From NCBI RefSeq assembly GCF_020184175.1, contig NC_065530.1, forward strand, positions 53,421,260 to 53,485,259: 64,000 nt of DNA, read 5' to 3'. The notes beneath the pieces are model-generated. The model was given only the letters and a program-made list of their open reading frames with translations, did not search any database and was not told where the DNA came from. This document shows positions 1 through 11,545 of the stretch, piece after piece. The position numbers were made by a program, and so were the translations under genes. The stretch's first letter is position 1, and the number at the start of each line of letters is the position of its first letter. The DNA comes from Aphis gossypii. Its lineage: Eukaryota > Arthropoda > Insecta > Hemiptera > Aphididae.

Positions 1-315
1 GAATGTATCGGGGCCTTAAATTTTACTATACGTACTTAATATACAAAAAATGTAAAATGAAATACAAAATGCGATCATTTTTAATTTGAATTTCATGTAT
101 TTTAAAATAAATATAGGTAACATAGGGGTTGCCCATTTGTGCCCCCCTCCAAAAAAAAAATAATAATAATTCGTTTTGGGTACAGTCCAATTGCACCAAA
201 TTTACTTGAGTTAACATTTTACATTAAAACTAGGTTAATTCATATATTTAAAATACATTTCGTCTGTAATGTATTATAAAGCTACTTTTATAAGCCTAAG
301 ATAGGTTTATTTTTG

Positions 316-438
316 GACTTCATGGAGACCTACATGAAGGTCAAAATCAAACCAGCCTACCCCAAAAAAGATATTCTACAATGCCACCACTGCCAGGTTT
401 ATGGTCAAACTCGTAACAGTCGCAAACTTGCAACTAAG
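316..438 (+). pseudogene. Decayed LINE (Jockey-like) ORF1 zinc-knuckle fragment
   Basis: An open stretch of 41 codons reads DFMETYMKVKIKP and then QCHHCQVYGQTRN. This resembles the nucleic-acid-binding zinc knuckle of ORF1 (gag-like) proteins of Jockey-clade non-LTR retrotransposons, where a 'VKIEP...QC.NCQ.YGHT.NYC' pattern is typical. The two leading cysteines are at 382-384 and 391-393. The expected histidine is Gln and the last cysteine is Ser, so the knuckle is broken. No extended frame continues on either side, so this is a short 5'-truncated or eroded copy. The family assignment is from memory of the motif and is moderately sure. Confidence 0.5.
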
Positions 439-2779
439 ACGAAAACAATACATAATTATATTATTATAATTTATAACAATTTTTAATATTGTTTTGGTTT
501 TAAAAAAAAATAACAGTACATTTTTACTAAATGATAAAATTTTCTTAATTGTCTTAACTATTTTTGAGCTATTTACCTATAGGAATGAAAAAATTTCAAT
601 TTTTTAAATTCAAATACACAAGATAAAAAAATCATTATTTTGGTAATAAATGATAGGTATATGTAACTGTTTCAAAAATAATGTACCTATCTATATAATT
701 GAAAAACCAGGTATTATATTTTTTTTACTTAATCAATATGTTAATAATACATATTATAATGTATTGATGTATTTCTGATTTCATGGTTTTCGAATTTGAA
801 TATATTATGTTATCTACGTGCTTCGTGATCTGTTTGTAAATTTTTATTTGGATATAAGGGATTTATATTTATTGTTTTTTCTACTAGAGCGCGTGTCAAT
901 GACTAAAAGTAAACACTTCATAATGCTAATAAGATTTGTTAGTTTGAAAACAATATATTTTTTTAAAATAACTACATATTAAAGTTATATATAATTATAT
1001 TAGAATATTACGAGTATTTTTCAGTTTTTTAGAATGTGATTTCAATTTCAACCAATGAATCAAGCTATGACATACCTAGTGTTATCAAAACTATACAAAT
1101 ATAACACGGTAGGTATTCAGTAAATAAGTAAATACAATAATAATTTTACATAATAAGTAATAATATATTATATTGTTATTTTTTTTTTTATACATATTAT
1201 ACTAATAAATATTGGTAATTTATTACTTTTGAATAATTTGAATTAAATTAAAGATAACTCTAAAAAATGAATTCATTTCATAGGAATATAATGTTTTTTA
1301 GAAAGATTAATTTTGTTAGTATTTTTTCATATGTTTTTTCTTGGTCATTTTTTTTTTAAATAATTTAAATAATATCATTATAATATTATTGTACTTATAC
1401 AATAACTTGAAAAATAAAGTGCGTAAATACGTAATGACTTAAATAACTGTAGGTGTACTATTATTATTTAACTATATAGTGTATACACTGTACAGTGTAC
1501 TTATTTATAGATATAATAGTATAATTCTATAATATGCGTATAATACGCACATTATAATAGTTATTGAATGTATTGAATGGCCTTTAATTTTGGAAAATTT
1601 GAAAATTTTTCAAGGGTTTCTATAGTGTTCTGACATTTTATTAGAATCCCGGTCATTGTATAAAATGACCAATTTATCATAGGCAGTATGAACATATTCA
1701 ATATAAAGAATATATTCTACATTATTATAAGTGCGTAAATCATTATATTGAGACCATAATAATATTGTTTCCGACGTTACCACAAACATTTGAAGATGCA
1801 ATTGATATACCTACTTTCTGCAGAAGAAGATAGTAGAATTTAAGGATGAAAAATGTTATCATAATTTTTTGGATAAAAAATTGTATTTTATTCATTTGAA
1901 AATCATTTGTCGTGTTATAACAACACACATATTTTTGGATACCGTACATTTCGTTATGCAGCTAAATTCTTTTTTCAGCTGTATACAATTCATGTGTAAA
2001 TAAATAAATTTTAAGTTCCTGTAATTTATTATTTACTTCTTTTTAAAAACTTAGACATTTACCAATAAACATAAAATTAAATTAAATTATCATGTAAACG
2101 TTTAATTAGGATAAAACTATATATAAAAAATGTTCATATAGATTTCAAAAATATGTATACAATGTGCTCTTTTAAATACATTTCTGAATTATAAAATTGT
2201 GTGTTTCTTTTTAAATTTAAGCCAAAGTTGTTGTCTTAAAAATTAAAATCATTATGTATTATACATAATAAATACTATAATACTATACTACAGTCTATTA
2301 TGACAGAATTAATTATGATCTATAAAATTTGACTAGGTGTAAAATCCAATTAATGTATCGATACACACAGATAACAGTTGTATAAATGTTGTATTATTAT
2401 TCTGTTATTCTTATTTCATATTTTTATATTTATGAAAATTAAGTTAATATTGTCATAATCAAAAATTGTGTTAAATTTATTTTTAATTTATAAACTTTGG
2501 AGTAACGTTTATCCGATCAGTGCACGAGTCATTATCAGCCAACTATACATATAATTAAATCTTCATTTACGAATCACAAGCATACTGAAAAATTCTCTAC
2601 TAATAGTATCAACCTACATTCTTTTGACTTAGAAACTTTTTAATCAGTACGGGATTTTATTATAAGCGTTAATATGCTCTTTCACACTCTCTCATTACCC
2701 ATAGAGTGACAACTGAAGGTGCTTCTCAGTGGTGTACTAATTTATAATTCTGAAGACTCAGTATAAAATCTGAAAATAA
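439..2779. other. AT-rich non-coding stretch
   Basis: This stretch is very AT-rich, with only short chance reading frames. I see no splice-flanked exon, RNA gene or recognisable element. Confidence 0.6.
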
Positions 2780-3960
2780 CCTAACCTTGAAATCCTATGG
2801 CGTGCTATTATCCACGTGCACAAGTTTCCAAAAGGCAGTAAAAACTAGTAAACTATCGTTATACATAATATATCTCACAATAAAATCATTTTCAGACTTA
2901 CCTACCTGTATCAGTCAAAATGCTTCAATGAACAATGAACATACAACTAAATCCTGCACCAAAATGCCTGATCACCTACTTAATCGCTGTAACTACAACA
3001 GTGAAAACACTGTCTACATCTAGATCTTCAAAAAAACAATCCTCGTGACCTCACACTAATCACTATAACTTAAACATCGAAGTTTTCATTCGCTCAAAAT
3101 AAACTATCAATACTTAAGCTACTTATTTGTTAAATTTCTATCAAACTCCAATTAATTTACCTAACAAAAGAACTCTGCCTTAATTAATACCCTAAAGCAC
3201 CCTATTCACCACTTATCTACTTCATCAAATTTCAAAGTTATCATCCTGTTGGCTTTGTTTCACTCACTCATAAACCCAAGATGAACGAACAATTCAAAAT
3301 AATTTAATGTAATTGCTAAGGACTGGACAGTAAAAAATCTTAACTACTTTAATTCGTCTATCTACACAAAATTATATTTTAAATGAACATCTGTCTTCAA
3401 ACTCCCAAATTTCCACACCTAATGAACTCAGCCAGAAAGACAACACGGTCATCCTGATGTTCAAAAATCTCGTTCACTATAAAGGGTCTTTTCTAACCAA
3501 TTCAATCTAGAACACCATCATTGTCATAATATTCAACAGATCCATTAGAGTTAAGTCTTGTCACCAGTGGTCGACTACATACTGAGTCACTTTAAATTAC
3601 GATTGCCTATCCGGTAATCATAAACCATACCAGCCAACACTGAAGAGCCCAGAACCTACTCGACAAGGGTATACAATTGCCTAACTTGCTAGAGAACTGC
3701 ATTTATATCAGTCAATAATAACCTTGATTGAATGAGAAAACGTTTTTCTGCACAATAATTTCTGCAACACATTTGATGTGCCTAATAAGGCAATCATTTC
3801 CTAACCAATATTTTCCTCCACCACGGTACCACCACTTAGTCAAGCAGACACAAGAAAAACAGCAATATGGGATTTTAGCTACCTACATATTATTATATTA
3901 TCCTCTACTTGTAATTAGTTTTAGGCCATATGGACTATCGGCCGTACTAACCGCTTAGGC
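2780..3960. other. Strand-asymmetric C-rich block, unknown origin
   Basis: Over about 1.2 kb the + strand has far more C than G (for example 3,061-3,240), unlike the symmetric AT-rich DNA on both sides. No long frame survives; the longest are 76-78 codons and look like chance. The sharp compositional change suggests an inserted, perhaps transposon-derived block, but I recognise no ends or protein. Confidence 0.35.
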
Positions 3961-4879
3961 TTGCTAATTAGCTTGAAAAAAATCCACTGTCCTTTTTACT
4001 GTTAAAAGAAAATTTTATAGAAACAAAAACAACCGGATAATAATAAACTGCATTCTCGAATATCATTTCACAAGGCAACTGGTGCTAAACAAAAATAATG
4101 TGTAACGTATCAGATAAAATTGTACTAATTGAACTCAACAGGCAACAACTATATAGCCTATAGTATATAAAAAATAATATGACGATATGCTTATTATTAT
4201 AAAATAAATAGAATAGCCTAATAAAGCGTTCAGATTGCGTCTTATAGTTATATAAGTCCGAATAAAATTTATTTGTTGTAGATATTTTTCGTTGAAATAA
4301 ATAACGTACTCAATATATACACTGACGTTGTTATATTTATTATACTCAATTATTATTAAATAGGTTACGAAGTTATTTTTTTTTTTTTAGAGTTTGTGTT
4401 TATTTAAGTATTTTTGACATACTGATATTTGAATGCAAAAATGAAAAATATTGGTAAATTACGCTCGACGTATTTAATCCCAGTAATAAAAGTTAACAAA
4501 AATCGTATATTACATTTTTAAGTAATTTGATCTACCAAAAAGAATAGTTATCGTGCTTATCAAAAAACAAAAATAAAACATTTTTTAGAAAATTTTAAAT
4601 AATATATTTGTATTTATAGTTATCAAACAATGTATAACTAAATTCTAATAGAAAAATTAAGTGAAAATGTTAACAATATCTTCAGTTATTTGTTTTTGAA
4701 TTAGAACAAAATAATTAAATCAATACTGTTAAAAGCTAATTTTGCACAAAGTTCATGGTATTTATTAATACTTTTTTTTTGTTTTATACCCAATATTAAA
4801 AAAAGTTTTGAATTTTTTTTACTTTTGACTCCCTTTTTTCTAATGTACCTACAAGATCCGTTTTCCTGCCAGAAAAGAT

Positions 4880-5001
4880 ATTCAAGTTGAAAATTTAAGC
4901 ATCTTACATCTCCAAAAGGTGACGTCAGACAAAAAAATATAAATACACACATACATCATTATTGTAAAATTAGTACACTTGTCGCACTGTTCGAAATCTA
5001 A
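4880..5001. repeat. Dispersed aphid-type repeat, copy 1
   Basis: Contains a run of A/T followed by 'ACACACATACATCATT', then 'TGTAAAATTAGTACA' and 'AAATCTAAAA'. The same order of blocks recurs at 35,896-36,031 and, shorter, at 46,113-46,158. I recognise this as an abundant dispersed aphid repeat, though not by name. The copies are diverged. Confidence 0.5.
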
Positions 5002-5129
5002 AATGATTTTATTTGTAATTTTGTAATGAAAATAATTGTAAATTTCGAGAGTAGGGAGAAAACTATTTATAGTTATAGCCATCAAGCCGTAAAGTTTAAG
5101 TCACAAATTTCTCAACATCATTATCAACG

Positions 5130-5480
5130 AAATCTCAAAATATTCATTTTCACTTCATGCCAACCTAGACTTCACCGACCAAAGGTTTCCTGCGTTTGCG
5201 ACAAAGAATACGACTACTACGACAGTCCCTCGCCGTGGTCGTCATGGTAACACCACTGTGATGTTCGCTCCTCCGAAAATGTTTTGGCGAGGGCTGGACT
5301 CGTGCGTTCCCGGGATTATATCATTGCGTGCGCATGTATTCATTTAATATTTTATCACACTCTACAATATTATTATACAGAAATGTTTTGTGCTCGTGTG
5401 CGCGGGCGGCTCAGCGATAACATCCCCGCTAACGTAGCTCGTTCGATTTCCGCGGGCAGCAGTCACGGCGTATTTCGGCT
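5130..5480. promoter_or_regulatory. GC/CpG-rich island, possible regulatory region
   Basis: A GC-rich patch (with CCGCGG, GCGCGGGCGGC and several CGs) in an otherwise AT-rich background. It carries no convincing coding frame. In this genome such islands are candidates for promoters, 5' exons or enhancers. The role is inferred. Confidence 0.3.
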
Positions 5481-5540
5481 CGAAGATATTCATCTCTCCA
5501 TATTTTTATCGTTGCAGTCAAAAATTCTACTTATGCAGTA

Positions 5541-6840
5541 ATTTTTGCACCGTATTATAGACTCTAAATTAGTTACTACTTACTAAAGTATTAAAGTTAT
5601 ATATTGTGTATAATACATAATATACATTTATACAAAAAAAAATCTTCATCGATGCATTTATGAGTTGTAGGTACTATGTCAAAGCGTCATGGGATTTTAT
5701 AGATATAATAATATATAAATTCATTGCGGGGCTTAATATTTAGTGTGCTATAATGTAGCTACTTTTGTACAAAATACAAAGCATAATAAGTAATAGGTAG
5801 TACAACATTTAAAATAAAAAAAACAATTTTAAGTTCTTAAATTAATATTCAAAGAATGTTGTAAAAAAAAAAAACACTCAATGCCCTAACATCAAAATAA
5901 TAATATTCAATTTTAGCTTTATATTTAAAAATGATTCGATTATTAAAAAAAATAAAAAATACAGTAGGTATACAGAAACAAACGTTCAAAACGTTGATTT
6001 TAATATGAATATAATAATAATATGATTTTTTTCGCAAATTTTTTTTTTCTTTTCCTCGTTGATTTTTCGTGTCACCCTTAAGCTGGGTCCATGTCACTCC
6101 GGTTGAAAACTACAGCTCTAGATAATGTTGAATATAATTTAAAAATTACACTATGTTATTACAAATATAACCTCACTGAACACAAGACTTGATTACCTAA
6201 CAAAACAATAAGAATGTATCATAGGTAACTTTTATAAAATATCAAATAAGTATAATGTATATAATTATATGAAACATCGATTAAAAATATGTATTTAATA
6301 ATGTATGATAACAGTTTAATTATATACCTATAATTTACAGTATAATATTAAATGACAATAAGAGATAGTGATATTATTGTTGTTTAAGGCTATATGCCAC
6401 AACTCGTAGTAATAAAAGTTTTGATCGTGTTTTTTCCTATTCCTGACATAATTATATGTGCCGAATAAGTATGCATATAATGAACAATGAACACAGAATA
6501 AGTAATGACTTAACATTATGTTATATGTATTAAGTTATATATTATAGCTAATCAATATGTGTTTAAATTAGGAAACATTTAAAGTAATCATTTCAACCAA
6601 GAATGCAGGTCTGTAATTTCCCTTGAAAAATCTTAAAAGTCTAATAGTATAATTTTTGTAATTTGTATATAGTTATAATATTATGTTGTTAACTTACAAC
6701 TATACATATAAGGAAATTTGTTTTAAAATAAAATAATTTTCCTTGATAATTCAATCGACTAGTTTGTAATTTTGATAGCCGAAAGCCCAGCTGTATTTTA
6801 AGTATATTAATACAAATTATTAGAGACTCCGTACCCATCG
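5541..6840. other. AT-rich non-coding stretch
   Basis: AT-rich, with short minus-strand chance frames. No gene or repeat boundary seen. Confidence 0.55.
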
Positions 6841-7049
6841 ATATATATTACATAACATTATTATGTTGTGATGTATACCCCGATCTAGGAGGGGGGCAAG
6901 TGGGTATCCTTGCCTCGGGCGTGGGTTAGGGCGCTGTTGATATAAGGACACTATCTTAAGTGTTTACAATCTGAACACTAATACTATGTAAGGGCGCTAA
7001 ATTTGTATTAGTCCCTGACGTCAAATGTCCTATAGATCCAACATTAGGT

Positions 7050-7101
7050 GTATACTTGTTTAGTATACCAATAGATTTTGAATTATACTAAACAAGTATA
7101 C
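7050..7101. repeat. Perfect 18-bp inverted repeat (hairpin)
   Basis: The arm at 7,050-7,067 (GTATACTTGTTTAGTATA) is exactly complementary to 7,084-7,101, with a 16-nt loop. It lies at the end of a moderately GC-rich stretch (6,880-7,020) that may be an old element. No flanking target duplication was found. Confidence 0.8.
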
Positions 7102-7419
7102 CTACTATTATAATAGCCTATATTAAATAAACTATGTATAGGTAAATTACCTTTGACACGTAAAGAAGAAATAACTTAACAATCTACTACTTGTTAGGTA
7201 TTGATTTCTTTAAATATAGACATATTCAAATGAATTTCTAATTAAAATCTTAGTATATTATAAAAAGAGTCGTCGTCTGACGCGTATAGGTAGGTACACT
7301 ATACGCCGATAACTGCAGTGGGATAACGTTAAAATGATTATCTGACACGATTATTTAATATTATATTAATACATTTATAATAATTCACGCGTGTATCGAG
7401 TATATTGCTCGCTATTTTA

Positions 7420-7690
7420 TACAGGCTCCTTGACGAACGATGATTGACAGCAGCAGCCGACGACGACGCGCGCAGGCCGCCCTCCGACCCTCCCGGCCAT
7501 GATTGTTATAAGGGCGGCCCCGCGGTCTAGACGGTCGCCGGTTAAACGGTCGTTTATCATTGGGAGAGCCGTTGACAGCACCGAATCCGTCAACGCAGTG
7601 GCGGTGTCGGTCGCCGTCGCTTTTGATTTGTATCCGGTTTGTCTGTGGTTATGTAGATAATATCCGAGATTATGGACGAAAGTATAGGTA
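7420..7690 (+). promoter_or_regulatory. GC-rich island with Exd/Hth-type site; candidate promoter/5' exon
   Basis: About 270 bp of CG-rich DNA. It begins with TGATTGACAG (7,441-7,450), the consensus for the TALE homeodomain pair Extradenticle-Homothorax. A TATAAGGG-type sequence lies near 7,507. An ATG at 7,672 is followed 16 bp later by a GTAATG that could serve as a splice donor. The site is seen directly. Promoter or exon status is inferred and weak. Confidence 0.35.
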
Positions 7691-8115
7691 ATGTAGGTAA
7701 TATTTATACTATTATAGTATAGTTTTTTATATGCGAGTAAGACCTATGGTCAATTATTTCGAATTGTACCTATAGGTACACTACTGCATTATAACTATAT
7801 ATTTATTGTTCAAAAATTGTTGAAATGCTTAAACGTCCAACTGAAATACAGTGCAACACAAATTTGTCTGTGTGTTTTTCTTATATTATTACATATATAT
7901 ATAGATACTCTAGGTACCTACTTCTAATCAACCTACTCAATGATTATATTGGAATACAAAATATGTATACACCCTGCTATACTTAACACATGATAAATAT
8001 ATATTATAAAAATTACAGACACGAAGCTATGACCTGGCCTAACCTATAACTTTTCACGATAACATTCTGATGGTTATTTTTATTATAATGTAATTATCAT
8101 AGTCGTTGTGCAATA

Positions 8116-8446
8116 GTCTACTCCATTGATTCCCAACGTGGGCGATATCTCTCCCTTGTGGACATATTTTACTTTGAAGGGAGCGTTTTTTAGGGGGCGC
8201 TAAGGGGGGCACTCGTCCATCATTTACGTTTTTATTATTGATATTATTAGTAGGTATTTAAATATAATATTAACTAAATTGTAGCATTAGAATAATAAAT
8301 TATACTTTTTCTTTAATTAAATAGCTTTTTTAAAAACTAAAATGTTAATCTTTTGAAAAAATTGATTGAGAGGGGGGGCGGTATAATATTTTTAAAATCT
8401 AAAAGGGACGCTGAGTAAAAAAAGGTTGGGAAACACTGGTCTACTC
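8116..8446. mobile_element. hAT-type MITE with 8-bp target-site duplication
   Basis: The element spans 8,124-8,438 (315 bp). It is flanked by exact copies of GTCTACTC (8,116-8,123 and 8,439-8,446). Its ends CATTGATTCCCAAC and GTTGGGAAACACTG are terminal inverted repeats matching at 12 of 14 positions. The 8-bp duplication and CA(G/T)TG ends are hallmarks of the hAT superfamily. It has no coding capacity, so it is a non-autonomous copy. G-rich tracts lie just inside both ends. Confidence 0.85.
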
Positions 8447-9506
8447 TTTACTGTTGCACTGCTGCAGTAATGACGTGCACAAAGCTATTTTCAGCTGTCA
8501 CCGTTTTTCAGGACCCTTCACTCCAATCACAACTACAATGATGATGATCACCTTCGTCATTTCTTCACGTTACTAAGGATAGTAATTATTATAAGTGTAG
8601 ATTTATTATAATATTATTAGTTTTTCCTTAATTCTTTCCAAAAATAATTGAGGTTTACGTATTACGTATACTTACATAAACCAAAATAAAAATTACATAT
8701 TAAATAAATATTATTTAAAACGTATTTTGTCTTTTAATTTATTTTTTTGTTTTATTTGTTATTTACACAATTACATTTAAAATGTATCAAGCAAGTGATG
8801 TGGTTTTTTCTGTTTTTAGAGTAAATTTTATAACGTATAATATTATTATTATTGTTAGACGAACACACACTAACGCATTTATTTTTATTTTAGATACAAC
8901 TGAGTTTTGAATATTAAAGTATGAACCCACTTTTTTATATGAGTAACAAACACATAAAATATAATTTATCTAGAAGCCTAAAAATGAAAAATGTAGAAAA
9001 TTCCATTATTATTTCCAAAACTAATTATCTTCTATACAAAATTTAATACCGATATTTATAACTCAGATTTAAAAATGTCAAATAAAAAAATAAAAACCAT
9101 AAAAATATTATGGCTGCAGCTATTATAATATGTTGATTAAAGTCTGTGTATCAAAAAATAAATAGAAATTCGAATAATAAACAATTTTATTTTGCTGTTT
9201 TGCAATAAAAAGAACATTGTTTATTATAATATAGGTAGTTCCGTTTCCAAAGTATAAATTATACGAATATAGACTATAACAATAACGAATATTTATTTTC
9301 TCGACCGCAAATTAAATTTACTAAGTAAATATTACGCTAAAATGTTTGATACCAAAAGGTGGTATAAATTATAGTTTGGAAATATTTTTTGACTTTTTGT
9401 ATTTTATAGGTAATATATAATAAATTACTGTAAATAAATTTATAATTGAATATATTAATAACCCTTAATAATATTTTATACTTATATATTGTATAGGTAC
9501 TTACTA
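8447..9506. other. AT-rich non-coding stretch
   Basis: AT-rich, with no frame of note and no recognisable element. Confidence 0.55.
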
Positions 9507-10706
9507 TCTATATATATAAAAAGAAGTATATATTTTAAATAAATTTTATAACTCAAGATCCACCAAAACGATTTCGATAAAAATTTCAGGGCATATTAAT
9601 ATTGATATGTAGATGGTTTGTGTGAAGTTTGTACCCTATGGGATGAGTGGTTCCACAGTTATGGCCTCTTATAAGTGCACAAATAAAAAAAATTTTCGGT
9701 AACCATGGTAACAATTTTGACAAAAAAAAAATTTAAAGTACTGATTATTATTATTATTTTATTTTCGGTAACCATGGTAACAATTTTTTTTTATTATTAT
9801 TATTATTATTTATTTTCCCCGTTTTTGTAACATTTTTCACTGATGATTTACTCCGATTGGTCACAGGAGAAGGTTCTTATATGTAATACAATTTTAGGAA
9901 AATCCACCATAAAAGTACGGAATCTGGATGTAAAAAAACAACAACAATAATGTCACTGTCCAGCAAGAAAATATAAACTATACTTTTGGTTATTTTAAGG
10001 TCGCTATTGGTTAAAATTGAATATAATAGTTGTAGACCTGTTGTTATATTTTGTTAAAACCATAAAAACAAAAAAAAGAATTAACGAAATAAGTCAATGT
10101 CCACCGTAAATCTCAAAATCATAGCAATAGACTAACATAACAAGTTTTACCAAGTTTTATTGTTTTACCAACAGGCAACAATATAAAAACCACCAGATGG
10201 CACGTTATTGTATTTTATCCACCGTATTAAAAAAAAAATTGATATAACTTTGAAACTTAAGGGTTAGAAATTATAAACTTATGTACACATCTCGCAGGGT
10301 CCACAATCCACCATGGGTGGATTGTCTACCTGATAAAATACTGCTCGCATAATCGTAAGAGAGTCTCACGGGCAATGCCAAGCAGAATCACTAAATATTA
10401 TTATACTTGACTAACTCACTGACTGATAAACGTAGAGCGTGAACAATGGTATATCAATGCTTGCAATTTATACTGTACATTCGTACAATCGTACCACAAA
10501 TTTAGTGTGCAATAAAAAAGCATTTTACAAAATTCGTATTTTAAAGTGGTGCTTGCACAAGTTTTTTGAGAATCAAAATAGTCAATGAAAATATCTAAGT
10601 TTTGAACACCGTTAAACCGAATAATAAATAATAAATTGATTAAAATTCGAATCATATTATAGAATTGGAATTTTAACGGGCAACGAAGTGCACGGGTTCA
10701 GCTTGT
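9507..10706 (+). mobile_element. Helitron-like non-autonomous element
   Basis: The left end TCTATATATATAAAAAG follows an A. It runs into 'AACTCAAGATCCACC' and 'GATTTCGATAAAAATTTC', a block shared by many insect Helitron ends. Near the right, CTAACTCACTGACTGATAAACG (10,411-10,432) resembles the 'GACTGACTGATCAACGCA' block of insect Helitrons. The right end reads GGGCAACGAAGTGCACGGG and then TTCAGCTTGT, close to the usual '...CGGGTACAGCTAGT' terminus. There is no target duplication, as expected. Internally, GGTAACCATGGTAACAATTT occurs twice, at about 9,700 and 9,767. No Rep/helicase coding remains. Confidence 0.6.
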
Positions 10707-11000
10707 ATTATATTATATTTTGTAGGTACTTGATTTTAGTAATTACACTAAACGTGTACCAACTACAAAGTAGTAGTACCAATAAATTACTTAATTCGTT
10801 AAGTGCGAACAAACATACAGATATATTACAGTCATATATTTTGTCTATTTTAAGCCTTCTAAGACATGATATCTATAAAGAATAATACAATTTATAGTTT
10901 CATTAATTAATTTAGCTAATAGTTAAAATCAAATCAAATTGAGACTTTGGTGTACATATTTTTGAAGTCATATAAATATTACAATATGTACAAGCTTTCA

Positions 11001-11545
11001 ACATAATAGATAATATTTTATAAACTATTGAATTATTTATTATTAATTTTAATTTATTTATTTATCACATTATAATAAACAACATGATAGATAATATTTT
11101 ATAAACTACTGATTTATTTATTATTTATTTTTATTTATTTATTTATTATTTATACATAATTAATTATTAATTTAAATTTATTTATTTATCACATTATAAT
11201 AAACAACATGATAGATAATATTTTATAAACTACTGATTTATTTGTTATTTATTCTTATTTATTTATTTACTATTTATAATTAATTATTAATTTTAATTTA
11301 TTTATTTATCGCATTATAATAAACAACATGATAGATAATATTTTATAAACTACTGAATTATTTATTATTTATTTAGTTTTATTTATTTATTTATTATTTA
11401 TAATTAATTATTAATTTTTATTTATTTATTTATCGCATTATAATAAACAACATAATAGATAATATTTTATAAGCTACTGAATTATTTATTATTAATTATT
11501 AATTTTTAATTATTTATTTATCGCATTATATAATAAACAATATCT
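11001..11545. repeat. Tandem minisatellite, about five units of ~120 bp
   Basis: The phrase 'ACATGATAGATAATATTTTA' and its variants starts at 11,001, 11,082, 11,206, 11,326 and 11,450, giving spacings of 81, 124, 120 and 124 bp. Units are AT-rich, built of TTTA/TTAT runs plus 'CGCATTATAATAAACAAC'. The first unit is shorter and the last decays near 11,545. Confidence 0.85.
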
